Origin: Anderseniella sp963759095
Lineage (GTDB): Bacteria; Pseudomonadota; Alphaproteobacteria; Rhizobiales; Aestuariivirgaceae
Assembly: GCA_963759095.1 (NCBI GenBank)
Contig: CAVWYF010000032.1
Location: 119,663 to 183,662 of the forward strand
DNA: 64,000 nucleotides
Direction: 5' to 3'
The notes below the pieces were generated by a model. It ran no database searches, was not told where the DNA came from, and worked only from the letters and a program-made list of their open reading frames with translations. Each line of letters begins with the position of its first letter. Position 1 is the first letter of the stretch. Both the position numbers and the translations under genes were made by a program. Positions 35,504 through 44,700 of the stretch are shown here, one piece after another.

Positions 35504-37135
35504 TCAAGCGCTTGAATCTTCGAGGATGATTTCGCTGGCACGTTGTCCAATCATCATGCTCGGGCCATTCAGATTGCCGGTTACCACAAATGGCATCACA
35601 GATGCATCAGCAACCCTTAACCCTTGCATGCCGTGTACTTTGAGGCGGGAATTGACGACCGACTGACTTTTCTCAGACCCCATGCGGCAAGTACTGCAGG
35701 GATGATAGATCGAATAGCCCCTTGCACGAATATCCTGCTCAAGTTCCGTATCCGACCTGACATCCGGTCCCGGCAGATACTCGTTTTCAATAATCCGGCG
35801 CAGGGCGGGTGCGTTAGCTAATGCCCGTAATGTGCGCGCACCCTCAATCATTTCAGCCAGGTCGTCCGGATCATCCAGGAAGTTGAACCGGATCATCGGT
35901 GCATCGCGCACATCGTTGCTGCGCACGGAAATGCCCCCGCGTGATTTTGGTCTTGCATTGCAGGCGCCGATGGAGAAAGCGGCATAGGGATCAGCCTGCG
36001 CCATCCGCCCGGGAGCCCCCGGCTGCAGATCGCGGGTCAGTGGCGAGAAATATAATTGCAGGTTAGACTTGCCCCGCGATGGGGCCGATTTCACAAAGCC
36101 GCCGGCATGGGTAGTTCCGGACGATAACGGTCCCGACCCAAACAGATAATACAGCAAACCTGCACGCAGTTTACCGTGCCACGATCCGATTTGCTGGTTC
36201 ATGGTCGGCACACGGGAACGGAAATGCATGTCATAGGCAAAATGATCCTGCATGTGTTGTCCAACTGCGGGAAGCTCATGGCGCACGTCAACACCTGTAT
36301 CGCGAAGTAATGCGCCGGGCCCGATGCCGGATACCATAAGCAGTTGCGGCGTGTTGATGGCACCACTTGCCAGCACCACCTCGCGCCGCGCCTTGACGGT
36401 TAACAGGCGGCCATTTTGACGGAAGGTCACGCCGGATACTTCGTGGTCGGTCATCTCAAGCCGCACAACCTGGGCATTCGCTTCGAGTCGAAAATTGGGC
36501 CGCTTGCGTGCCGGTTCAAGCCAGCCGCGTGCAGCCGACATGCGCTTTGCGGACGAGCAAATCGTATGATGGTAATAGCCAAGCCCATCGACGCACTCGC
36601 CATTGAAGTCGTCATTGCGCGGGATTTGCAGTTGTTGACCTGCTTCCAGAAAATCGTCGCAAATCGGATGTGCAACACTCGCCCTGCTGTTGACTTGGAG
36701 TGGCCCTCCTGCCCCATGCCAGGCATCGCGAATACAGTGATTTTCAATTCGCTTGTAGCTGGACAGAACCTTGTCCCAGGCCCAGTCCGGATGCCCGCCG
36801 CGCTCCCACTCGTCATAGTCGGCTTTTGTACCGCGCATATAGACCATGGCATTGATGGCGCTGGAGCCACCGACAATCTTGCCGCGAGGAACTGGAATGG
36901 TCCGACCGCCAAGCCCGGCTTCAGGTTCGCTGGCATACATCCAGTTGACCGCTTCATTATAGATAGAATGTCCGTAGCCCAGCGGTGTATCTATCCAGAA
37001 ACCATTTCGGTCGGGTCCGGCTTCCAGCAACAACACGGAATGTTTGCCCGAAGCAGACAGGTTGCCTGCCAGCACGCACCCGGCAGAGCCCGCCCCTACA
37101 ATGACAAAGTCAAACAGCAATTGATCGTCCTGCAA
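35504..37135 (-). CDS. GMC-family oxidoreductase (choline dehydrogenase-like)
   Basis: A 543-residue FAD-dependent alcohol oxidoreductase. The ADP-binding fold is 'FVIVGAGSAGCVLAGNLS', then 'VLLLEAGPDRNGFW', the GMC signature 'PRGKIVGGSSAINAMVYMRG', second signature 'GAINTPQLLMVSGIG' and the C-terminal active-site region 'YHPCSTCRMG' (His) and 'VVTGNLNGPSMMIGQRASEI'. TTG 37135 is chosen as start: AAGGGG lies 9 bp upstream and the protein then begins a few residues before the FAD fold; the longer frame to 37351 shows no similarity. The alcohol substrate is unknown; BetA itself usually has a different C-terminus. Confidence 0.9.
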   Translation of the reverse strand: MQDDQLLFDFVIVGAGSAGCVLAGNLSASGKHSVLLLEAGPDRNGFWIDTPLGYGHSIYNEAVNWMYASEPEAGLGGRTIPVPRGKIVGGSSAINAMVYMRGTKADYDEWERGGHPDWAWDKVLSSYKRIENHCIRDAWHGAGGPLQVNSRASVAHPICDDFLEAGQQLQIPRNDDFNGECVDGLGYYHHTICSSAKRMSAARGWLEPARKRPNFRLEANAQVVRLEMTDHEVSGVTFRQNGRLLTVKARREVVLASGAINTPQLLMVSGIGPGALLRDTGVDVRHELPAVGQHMQDHFAYDMHFRSRVPTMNQQIGSWHGKLRAGLLYYLFGSGPLSSGTTHAGGFVKSAPSRGKSNLQLYFSPLTRDLQPGAPGRMAQADPYAAFSIGACNARPKSRGGISVRSNDVRDAPMIRFNFLDDPDDLAEMIEGARTLRALANAPALRRIIENEYLPGPDVRSDTELEQDIRARGYSIYHPCSTCRMGSEKSQSVVNSRLKVHGMQGLRVADASVMPFVVTGNLNGPSMMIGQRASEIILEDSSA

Positions 37136-37562
37136 CGGCTCACACCCCTTGAACAAGCCATACCGGTTTTGGATACTTTGCTGAAACCTGGCCTGCTGCC
37201 AAGCAAAAAAACGGCCGGCCTTGCAAGAGAGTTGTCCGCCCGTTTTGGTGTGCCGCTCTGGAGGATTGGCTGGTCGTACCGGATTGCTATTCGGCTGCGA
37301 CAGCATTCTCGACTGACTTGCCGGAATCAAACCAGTCCTGTGCAGCAGCAACGCCAGAACCGAATTCGACTTTGGCGGCAGCGCGGCATCCAGCCGGCCT
37401 ACGATGCTTCAAGCTCTCGAACAACGGTTTTGTCAGGTTCACGAAATCCGGCGCCCGCATATCCTCCATCGGGACATTCATGGCCTTGCCGGACCCGAAA
37501 CCTCAACAAACCGCGCCCGAACACGCTCAGACCCGGTTTGAAAGCAAGGGTCGGAATCCAAC
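37136..37562. other. Intergenic stretch, no convincing gene
   Basis: Upstream of the GMC gene. A 64-codon minus-strand frame at 37287-37481 ('MNVPMEDMRAPDFVNLTKPL' ... 'AAAQDWFDSGKSVENAVAAE') reads vaguely like the end of a phasin-type helical protein but is too short and unsupported to call. Nothing else is seen. Confidence 0.4.
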
Positions 37563-37991
37563 TCAATTGTTGAAATTCGTCTTCGCTCGCACGCTTGGGG
37601 CTTCAATGGAGACCGGCTTGATCTCGGCGCGTATATTCCGGCCCTTCCAGGGAACCACACCATAGGTATTGCACCATTTGGCAAAAAACACTTTGCGCTG
37701 GCCCTCAACCTTGAGTGCAAATCGCAGGCACCTGCCAGACTTTCTGACCCGGCCGCCGGTAAACACACCGGGAATACGCAGGGACACACGGCAATCAGAA
37801 GTCAGACGAGCCGACGTTGCCTCAACCCTGCCCCGGAAGTTGCCGGACACTCTGTATTTGCCCGGCTTTGCCCAGCCGAATCCGCAAGATTTGGCGGCAT
37901 GTGCCGTATCAGGTGCAGATACACTTCCAGCCACGGTCATACCGCCGGCCAGCAGCAACATCTGCACTGCAATCATCAATCGAGTTTTCAT
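37563..37991 (-). CDS. Small secreted protein of unknown function
   Basis: A 142-residue exported protein I do not recognise. Signal peptide 'MKTRLMIAVQMLLLAGGMTV' with probable cleavage after 'APDTAHA'. The mature part is basic and holds four cysteines ('KSCGFGW', 'TSDCRVSLRIPG', 'KSGRCLRFALKVEG', 'AKWCNTYGVVPWKGR'), likely two disulfides. The alternating hydrophobic pattern suggests a small beta-sandwich. It has its own AAGGTCC-type leader before ATG 37991 and stands alone. Confidence 0.7.
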   Translation of the reverse strand: MKTRLMIAVQMLLLAGGMTVAGSVSAPDTAHAAKSCGFGWAKPGKYRVSGNFRGRVEATSARLTSDCRVSLRIPGVFTGGRVRKSGRCLRFALKVEGQRKVFFAKWCNTYGVVPWKGRNIRAEIKPVSIEAPSVRAKTNFNN

Positions 37992-38109
37992 TATGGACCT
38001 TCCTTCACAGGTTTCGACATCCCCCGAGGTTGGTCACAGGCGTTTGCATGTGAATATGACGGTCATCATAATGCTTCTGGTCGTGAAGTGAAGATGTCAG
38101 AGCAGATCG

Positions 38110-38751
38110 TCATGCCGGCACACGAAAATGTGTAGTGCCACGCATTGCCGTGACAACTTCACTCAGCGGTCTGCGGGCTCCTGATTGCAGATACTCCATG
38201 GCACGCAGGGAAGCTTCGTGTGCCTCGAGACTGGATCCCGCCACACAATCCTCGATGACCCGGCAAAAATAATCTGACTGATGAGCGTCCACGAAGGTGT
38301 AATGCACACACACATCCGTCAGGCCGCCACACAGCAAAAGGGTGTTGACCTTCAGTCCGCGCAACAGAATCTCAAAATCCGTTCCAAAGAACGCCGAGTA
38401 ACGCCGTTTCCTGATAAGATAATCCGTTGCCAGAAACCCCATCTCTTTCTCGGCAATCGCCGTGCCGGGATCATCCTCCAGGCAGTGAACGTCCTCATCG
38501 CCGTCCAGCTCCCGACCGAAGTCGACCAGATCCGGCCGGTGCACTTCCTGAATGAAAATCACCGGTATGTGTTGTTCACGCGCAGTGTCGATTGCCAGGC
38601 GTGCCCGCTCCATCCGGTCCTTGTAGCCAGGCATGTTGTCAATGGCCCTCATGTCGCTGCTATTTATGAAGGTGCTCGCCTGAATGTCGATGACAATCAG
38701 CGCGGCACGACCTTCGATCAAGTTGCGCTTGGAAGAAGACGTGTTCGCCAT
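38110..38751 (-). CDS. Isochorismatase-family cysteine hydrolase
   Basis: A 213-residue hydrolase of the isochorismatase-like superfamily (amidases such as ureidoacrylate, carbamoylsarcosine or maleamate hydrolases). The triad is visible: Asp in 'ALIVIDIQASTF', Lys in 'LIRKRRYSAFFGTD' and nucleophilic Cys in 'LLCGGLTDVCVHYTFVDAHQ'. 'FIQEVHRPDLVDFGRELDGD' holds a typical active-site loop. Neighbours give no pathway hint, so the amide substrate is unknown. Confidence 0.88.
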   Translation of the reverse strand: MANTSSSKRNLIEGRAALIVIDIQASTFINSSDMRAIDNMPGYKDRMERARLAIDTAREQHIPVIFIQEVHRPDLVDFGRELDGDEDVHCLEDDPGTAIAEKEMGFLATDYLIRKRRYSAFFGTDFEILLRGLKVNTLLLCGGLTDVCVHYTFVDAHQSDYFCRVIEDCVAGSSLEAHEASLRAMEYLQSGARRPLSEVVTAMRGTTHFRVPA

Positions 38752-39017
38752 ATGATTTCCTTGCCAGTCTGGTTATGTATCGGCCTGATTGAAGGCTCGG
38801 CAAAATCGGGCAATTATTGTCCAACCTGAAGCCCGAAGCATAGACCGCCTTTTCTTGAACGTGTTTTCGCCTTTTTTAGGACGCGAAATCCACAAACTAA
38901 GGTCACTTCCAGAAGCGATGTTCCGATGACGGCATAGTTGATCTATCGAGCGGACAGGGGGCGGTTACGACAGTACCGGGGGCCTTGCACTGCTGGTATT
39001 CGGATGAAAGGTTCGTC

Positions 39018-40172
39018 ATGGCGAAAAAATACCCGCTGTCAATTGCTACCATACTCATTTTCCTTACTTTCTTTCTCACTTTGCTCGCTCCCGGCGCTTA
39101 TTCCCAACAGGCTACAACCGGCTCGGAATGGAAGCTGCGCAAACAGGCCGCCGACGGTGTAATCCGTGTGGTAGCCGAAGACGTCAACAGTACATCCTTT
39201 CGCGCGGCATCCGAAATTGCCAGCCTGCTTGCACGCGCGGACGGCCTCAGGTTGATGACAATTTCAGGCCGTGGCGGCGCGGAGAATATTTCCGACCTTC
39301 TGTTCCTGCGTGACATCGACCTGGCCATCGTCTCACTCGACACGTTGGAGAAAATCAGGGCGGAAAACACCTTCCCCAAGCTTGAACGCCGTGTGGCCTA
39401 CGTCACCAAACTGTTCAATGAGGAAGTTCACCTGCTGGCGCCCCAAAAAGCCACCAAGATTTAAGATCTTGCCGGCGGAAGGATCGGCGTGGGCCCGAAA
39501 GACGGTAGTGGCGATTACTCGGCGCGTACCATTTTTGGCGCAGCCAACATCCAATACACACCTGTTCATGACGATTACGCCCAGGCATTGCTGAAACTCC
39601 AGCAGGGACAACTGGATGCCGTAATCAGCGTGTCGGGGAAACCCGTGCGCATGTATGAAAACCTGCCCAAGACCGGATTGAGATTGTTGCCCGTTCCCAT
39701 CAACCTGGAAAAAATGCCTGACTATATACCGGCAAATATTGACGCGAGCGACTATCCAAGATTGATCCCTGCAGGCAAGAACATTTCTACTGTTGCAGTA
39801 CAAAACGTATTGCTGGCCTTCAACTGGAAAGAGGATACCAAGCGCTATCGCAAAGTGTCCAAATTCATCAATCAGTTCTTCCCCAATGCTGGTGAACTGA
39901 AACAACGGCCCAATCACCCCAAATGGCAGGAATTCAATATGTCTGCCCGTCTCGACAACTGGATACGGGTCAAAGCTGCTGTTGATGCCGCTACACAACC
40001 GGTTGCTGCCGCCAATATCGGCAGTTGCAGCGCCGCCGATCTTAGGTCCGCCTTCACCCAATATCTTGCTGAAGCAAACATTCGCGTGGCCGGGGAAATT
40101 TCGAAAACCGATGCCGAGCAGATTTTCAAGGGCTTCAAGGATTGGGTCAAAACCGGCACCGCCAACCAATAA
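39018..40172 (+). pseudogene. TAXI-family periplasmic binding protein with in-frame TAA
   Basis: TAXI-type (TRAP-associated extracytoplasmic immunogenic) solute-binding protein, about 384 codons. ATG 39018 follows GAAAGG and starts a signal peptide ('MAKKYPLSIATILIFLTFFL'). Before the break: 'NISDLLFLRDIDLAIVSLDT'; after it in the same frame: 'DLAGGRIGVGPKDGSGDYSA'. The TAA at 39462-39464 sits where homologues have a single polar residue before 'DLAG', so one base substitution explains it. The protein ends with a helical extension containing 'IFKGFKDWVKTG', a motif shared with two other proteins of this locus. No TRAP permease genes (DctM/DctQ type) are nearby. Sequencing error remains possible. 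Confidence 0.85.
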
Positions 40173-40231
40173 CAACGCCAACCTTTTGTCCGGCGCATCG
40201 CCAGACCAACCAGATCAGTGTGAACCTAGTC

Positions 40232-41218
40232 ATGTATTCATTCCGTCTCTTCCGTCGTTTCAGCCTGATTGCAGCAGCAGTACTGGGCTTGATTTTCGCC
40301 ACCATCGGTCAGGCTGCTGCTGAATGGTATCCAGAAGAACCGGTCAAACTGGTCATTATGGCAGGCAAAGGCGGCGGCGCTGACAAGATGGCGCGACGGT
40401 TCATCAAGATCATAAACGATGAAGAGATGTCGCCGGTCCCCTTCGAACCGGTCAACATGTCCGGGAATTCCGGCGGTGATGCACTGCAGTTCATGAAAGC
40501 CAACACAGGCAATCCGAATGTAGTCATGGTGACCCTCAACAGCTTCTTCACCACACCGCTGCGCCAGCCAAAACTGGGCATAGACATTACCACATTCGCA
40601 CCTATCGCGCGCATGGCAGAAGATACGTTTTTGCTTTGGGTGACCAAGGACAGCGGCATTTCGGATCTCGACCAGTTCATCAAGCAGGCCTCTGCCAAGG
40701 GGCCGCAGTGGCTGATGGCCGGCACTGGCAAGGGTGGCGAGGATAATCTGCTGACCGATCTGTTGAACCAGACCTATAATCTGAAAATGGCCTACAAGCC
40801 ATTCAAGGGCGGTGGTGCGGTTGCCAAGGAACTGATCGATGCCAAGGCCAACTCCACGGTCAACAACCCTTCCGAACAGGATAAGTATTACAGGCAGGGC
40901 AAATCCCACCCGATTGCCGCCTTTACACCTGAGCGGCTGGACCAGTACCCGGATGTGCCCACCTTCGCAGAATTGGGCCATGACATGACTTACTTCATGC
41001 AAAGGTCAATCGTCGGACCACCAGGCCTGTCTCCGGAGGTGGTTGCATTTTACCAGGAGATTTTCCAGGGGGTTTATGAATCCAAGGAGTGGCAGGATTA
41101 CATGAACTCCAACAGCCTGCGTGGTGAATTTGCAACTGGCGAGACCCTCATGAACTACTGGATTTCCGGCAAGGAAGCACATCGCAAGATACTGGCGGAA
41201 ATGAAGGCCGTTAACTGA
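40232..41218 (+). CDS. Bug/TctC-family tripartite tricarboxylate-type binding protein
   Basis: A 328-residue periplasmic binding protein of the TctC/Bug family. ATG 40232 gives a signal peptide ('MYSFRLFRRFSLIAAAVLGL' ... 'QAAAEW'). Family features: 'KLVIMAGKGGGADKMARRFI' (the usual 'P.gpGGg.D..aR'), 'GGDALQFMKANTGNPNVVMV', 'GTGKGGEDNLLTDLLNQTYN' and 'VPTFAELGHDMTYFMQRSIV'. Ligands are usually carboxylates. It follows the TAXI gene by 59 bp, probably one operon. The TctA and TctB permease genes are absent, as is common for orphan Bug proteins. Confidence 0.9.
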   Translation: MYSFRLFRRFSLIAAAVLGLIFATIGQAAAEWYPEEPVKLVIMAGKGGGADKMARRFIKIINDEEMSPVPFEPVNMSGNSGGDALQFMKANTGNPNVVMVTLNSFFTTPLRQPKLGIDITTFAPIARMAEDTFLLWVTKDSGISDLDQFIKQASAKGPQWLMAGTGKGGEDNLLTDLLNQTYNLKMAYKPFKGGGAVAKELIDAKANSTVNNPSEQDKYYRQGKSHPIAAFTPERLDQYPDVPTFAELGHDMTYFMQRSIVGPPGLSPEVVAFYQEIFQGVYESKEWQDYMNSNSLRGEFATGETLMNYWISGKEAHRKILAEMKAVN

Positions 41219-41687
41219 CACACCGGAACCTGCCCACCCCACCCGCGAAGTCAGCGTCCTGTATGGTGTTGATATGGATGGTGTCCTACCGGTCGAAGGC
41301 AGTCTGAGGCGATGTTTGGTTGAGGCGATCTCTCGTGTTTTTCTGCATGATTTTTGTAGCCTCAACATGCCTCTACAACAAGCAACGACGAACCTGCCGC
41401 AACAGTCACCTCCTGAGATTTCGGCACTGATTTTGTACCAGATCGGGATTTTTGGATACACCGGTACAGGTATCAAAACACGCCAGTCACCAGACCGGTT
41501 GCTACGCTCATTTTCGACATATTTGGATGTAACAACGACTATTCTGTGAGCTGATCATGACTATTCGAGGAGCTCGTGTGGCGGTTGGTGATTGAGCGTT
41601 CCCGTTACAATGTTGAGTACTACATAATAACACTATTTAGCAGATTTTGTGTGTTACCAGGCCAGGCTGTGATTGGGGGAGATCAAG
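41219..41687. other. Intergenic stretch without a supported gene
   Basis: About 470 bp, lower in GC than the flanking genes near its right end (ACTACATAATAACACTATTT at about 41619). A 91-codon plus-strand frame here has no recognisable features. Probably holds the promoter of the downstream small secreted protein. Confidence 0.4.
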
Positions 41688-42059
41688 ATGCGGCGTGCGG
41701 CATTTTTCACTTTTTGTGTTTTGAGCGGATTGACTTTCGGTTCTGTCGCAAAGGCAGAGCCGGTAGTGCTCATTTCCAATGACGGCTACACTCGCATTGA
41801 AGGCGATTTACTCAAGCTGGACAAAAAATTTTATGTCGTCGCCACATCTGTCGGCCAAATCCGGGTTCCGGTGGCAGATGTGCGTTGTGAAGGCACCGGG
41901 TGTCCTGACCTGTCGCCCGCGCCGTCAGCACAATCCCAGACAAAAGAACTCAGCCAGGATGAGCAGCTCGAATTGTTCCGCGCCTTTCTCCAGTGGCGCA
42001 AGAGCAATGAGGATTTCCAGGAATTTCTCGAATGGCGCAAAAAGAATGCTGCGAATTAG
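41688..42059 (+). CDS. Small secreted protein with paired C-terminal FxxFxxW motifs
   Basis: A 123-residue exported protein. ATG 41688 has GGGGGAG upstream and opens a signal peptide ('MRRAAFFTFCVLSGLTFGSV', cleavage after 'AKA'). The mature domain 'ISNDGYTRIEGDLLKLDKKF' ... 'IRVPVADVRCEGTGCPDL' resembles the N-terminal module seen in some alphaproteobacterial PstS/OmpA-type binding proteins, with a CEGxGCP disulfide candidate. A short linker leads to two consecutive motifs, 'LFRAFLQWRKSN' and 'FQEFLEWRKKN', at the extreme C-terminus. These match motifs in the TAXI protein and in the anchored protein at 43664-44700. Function unknown. Confidence 0.78.
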   Translation: MRRAAFFTFCVLSGLTFGSVAKAEPVVLISNDGYTRIEGDLLKLDKKFYVVATSVGQIRVPVADVRCEGTGCPDLSPAPSAQSQTKELSQDEQLELFRAFLQWRKSNEDFQEFLEWRKKNAAN

Positions 42060-42439
42060 AGAGTATTGCCATGGATCCGGTCCAACGGGTGAACATGGTC
42101 CACACACTATAGAAAAACACGGAACGGCGAGAAAAGAGGGGACGGCGGGAAACATCACCAAAGCGATGACGCGATAGGTTTGGACACAAGGGAATGCAGC
42201 CAACTCACATCGTCGTTGCGCCCAGGCCGACCATTCACTTGCAAGCCGACCATCCACTTGAATGCCCCCTCCTCTGTCTTGTTTGGCAGAAGGGATTTGG
42301 TCAATTCGCGGCTTTCCCTGTCAGGAGCATGCATTGGCCCTGTGGCCGATATCTGGATGATTTCCTCGTACGCTCAGTCTCACACATTCATTCAAATCGC
42401 TTTCAAAACTTCACCTGGATTCCACTTCTGGAGAACAAC
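42060..42439. other. Intergenic stretch before LysM-SBP gene
   Basis: About 380 bp. The downstream frame is open across part of it, but signal peptide and Shine-Dalgarno place the real start at 42440. No repeat or hairpin was found. Confidence 0.4.
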
Positions 42440-43531
42440 ATGAAACTACATACTTTGTTTTCAGCATTTGCCGTGGCCGGCGTTCTGAGCGCCGGCACGA
42501 CAGTCAACCCAAGCCCGACAATGGCACAGTCCATAAAATGCGGTGAACCGTACAGGATCGTGCGCGGCGACAGTCTCAATCAAATTGCCTGGCGCGCTTA
42601 TGGCGGCGCAGTCAGCTTCCAGTTCGTATACAGTGCCAATTCCGGCTCAATCGGACCGGACCCTTCGTTCATTCAGGAAGGTGCCACTCTCAACCTCCCC
42701 TGCCTGGACGATGTGTCTCCTTCCACCGCCAATGCATCTGTCCTGCGCTCCGCAACAACCACAGAAGCACTGCCGCCTCCGAAGCCTCGCGAAATTCGCT
42801 TCGTCGTTGGATCAGACTGGGCACCGTTCACCAACGAAGACCAGGCCCAGGGCGGCATGATCACCGAAGTGACAAACGTGGCCATGTCTCTTGCGGATGG
42901 CAAACCATCCTACAAGATTGACTTCATCAACGATTGGGGAGCCCACCTGCAACCACTGATCTCAGACCACGCCTATGATTTCAGCCTTGTCTGGTTCAGA
43001 CCGAACTGCGCACTGCTGGACAAGCTCAGTGACGATTCCAAATTTCGCTGTAACAATCTCGACTGGTCGCAGCCCATGTTCGAACAGATCATTGGCTATT
43101 ACACCCGTGTTGACCACCCGCGCCCTGCCACCCATAGAGACCTGTTCGGGCTTCATGTCTGCCGCCCTTCGGGTTACTCGACTTTCATGATGGAAGAGGT
43201 GGATCTCGTGGAACCCAACATCAAGTTCACTCGAGAAAGCATGACCACCGGATGTTTTGAAGGCCTGGTCTCGGGCAAGTATGATGCCGTGGTTCTGGCA
43301 GCAGACGTGGCAGAAGGCGCCATCGCCAAGGTAGGCGCGAAAGACAAGGTCAAGTTCCAGGACCATCTGTCCCAGGTCGCGACCATGCACGCCGTCATCG
43401 CCAAAACCAATCCGAACGCGAAGGCGTATATCGCCACACTGGACAGCGGCATAACCAAATTGAAAGAGTCCGGTGAATGGTTCCGGATCGTTACCCGGCA
43501 AATGGCAGAACACCGCGCCAAGACCAAGTAG
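42440..43531 (+). CDS. Secreted LysM plus family-3 solute-binding domain protein
   Basis: A 363-residue periplasmic protein combining two domains. ATG 42440 has TGGAGAAC upstream and starts a signal peptide ('MKLHTLFSAFAVAGVLSAGT', ending about 'TMAQS'). Residues 34-90 form a LysM-like module flanked by Cys ('CGEPYRIVRGDSLNQIAWRA' ... 'GATLNLPCLDD'), suited to peptidoglycan. Residues 120-355 are a bacterial family-3 (amino-acid type) binding domain: 'IRFVVGSDWAPFTNEDQAQG', 'CFEGLVSGKYDAVVLAADVA'. No permease gene is near, so a sensing or scaffolding role is as likely as transport. A terminator follows. Confidence 0.85.
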   Translation: MKLHTLFSAFAVAGVLSAGTTVNPSPTMAQSIKCGEPYRIVRGDSLNQIAWRAYGGAVSFQFVYSANSGSIGPDPSFIQEGATLNLPCLDDVSPSTANASVLRSATTTEALPPPKPREIRFVVGSDWAPFTNEDQAQGGMITEVTNVAMSLADGKPSYKIDFINDWGAHLQPLISDHAYDFSLVWFRPNCALLDKLSDDSKFRCNNLDWSQPMFEQIIGYYTRVDHPRPATHRDLFGLHVCRPSGYSTFMMEEVDLVEPNIKFTRESMTTGCFEGLVSGKYDAVVLAADVAEGAIAKVGAKDKVKFQDHLSQVATMHAVIAKTNPNAKAYIATLDSGITKLKESGEWFRIVTRQMAEHRAKTK

Positions 43532-43560
43532 AAAAGAAGTCCAGCATCGGCAAAAATGAG

Positions 43561-43593
43561 GAGCGCGGTTTTGATGATTTCAAAACCGCGCTC
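43561..43593. terminator. Bidirectional terminator between convergent envelope genes
   Basis: Perfect 12-bp stem GAGCGCGGTTTT / AAAACCGCGCTC with 9-base loop. On the minus strand it is followed by CTCATTTTT, a good T-tract; on the plus strand the T-tract is weaker. Serves the genes ending at 43531 (+) and 43664 (-). Confidence 0.75.
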
Positions 43594-43663
43594 AATTACG
43601 TTTTGGAGCTACAAATGTAAGTACGCCGGGTTGCTCATTGAACGCCGACGGGCAGACAGAGGA

Positions 43664-44700
43664 TTAATTCTCTTTCTGAGCTTCTACGCTCCATCGGATG
43701 AACTTGTTGAAGAGCGCTTCCTGGCTCTCTTCATTACCCGTTGCAGTGTGACCAGAGCTTTCCAGATATTCCTGAAAAGCCTTGAACAATTCCTGTTGTG
43801 TTTTGACAGGATCGGACACACCCGACTGCTGTGGCGCGGCAGCCGTAACCACGGACGGAGCGGCTGGCTTTGTTTCCGCCGGCAGGGCTACCCATTGCCC
43901 GGACGTGGCGTCTGAAGCAGCTGGCGCCTTAGCCGTATTCACGTTGGTTCTGGTTTCAACCTCTTCTGACACGGCAGTGGGCACAATACGCACCATCCGT
44001 TCGGTTTCGGGTTGGGCAGCCACTGCCTGTGGTGATGCATTTGCCGGTATTTCTATCGCAGCTACGTCATTTTGGCTTGTATCTGCAGCCTGGCTTTCTG
44101 CAGTAGTTGCGTCTGCCGCAGCAGGTTGCCGGGAGATGGAAGGAGCAACAGGGTCTCGTGTCACAGTGTCAGTATCCGACTGACTGTTGGCAGGAGACTG
44201 TGCCATGACCGTTGCCCCGGACGTATAGTCCGCCGTGCTGCCGGGCATGGTTGCCGACACCGGGACACCCTGGAAGTGCGAACTTGTTCCTACAATATTG
44301 TTGTCGTTCTCCGGCGACGACGTTTGCGCTACCGGTATAACCCGGCCCGTCCGTGCCGTAAGACGACAGGCCATCGGGGGCCCAACCAGATAATAGGCGG
44401 CTGCGATACCACCGACGCTTGCGAGCAACAGTCCGCCGGCAAACAGCCAGACCGGTTTTGTTCGCTGTTCTGCTTTACCGCTCGTCTGGCAGTCGCCGCA
44501 TGGACCCGGCTTTCGAACAAATCATCCAGATGTCTTCGCCGGCTGCTTGCATTCGCCGTCGCGGCTGTCGCTTTTCTCCGAGGGCCCGGTGTTGCCGGAT
44601 TGCCGGTCAAGGGCTTGTTCCAGGTATCATCGCCAAGCTGGCTCAAATCGATCCGGCTGTTTTTGAACCCATTTCGGTTGTCGTCTGCACTGTTACTCAT
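43664..44700 (-). pseudogene. Single-pass membrane-anchored envelope protein with FxxF motifs, frameshifted
   Basis: Two frames that join into one protein of about 345 residues. ATG 44700 follows AGGGGAA; residues 1-80 are a cytoplasmic, polar region ('MSNSADDNRNGFKNSRIDLS' ... 'RRRHLDDLFESRVHAATARR'). The frame breaks at an AAAA run near 44462; with one A restored it continues 'KPVWLFAGGLLLASVGGIAA' as a single membrane segment, then a Pro/Ala/Thr-rich periplasmic stalk of about 170 residues. The C-terminus has 'LFKAFQEYLESSG' and 'LFNKFIRWSVEAQ', matching the motifs of the small secreted protein at 41688-42059 and the TAXI protein. No known family recognised. Confidence 0.75.

Noticed and set aside
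37287..37481. 64-codon frame upstream of the GMC gene as a phasin-like protein
   Set aside because: Too short, no Shine-Dalgarno and only vague resemblance.
36416..37573. 385-codon plus-strand frame opposite the GMC oxidoreductase gene
   Set aside because: Shadow of the real gene; composition and motifs support the minus strand only.
39462..39464. Recoding of TAA in the TAXI gene
   Set aside because: No known recoding of TAA to a sense codon in these bacteria and no downstream element seen.
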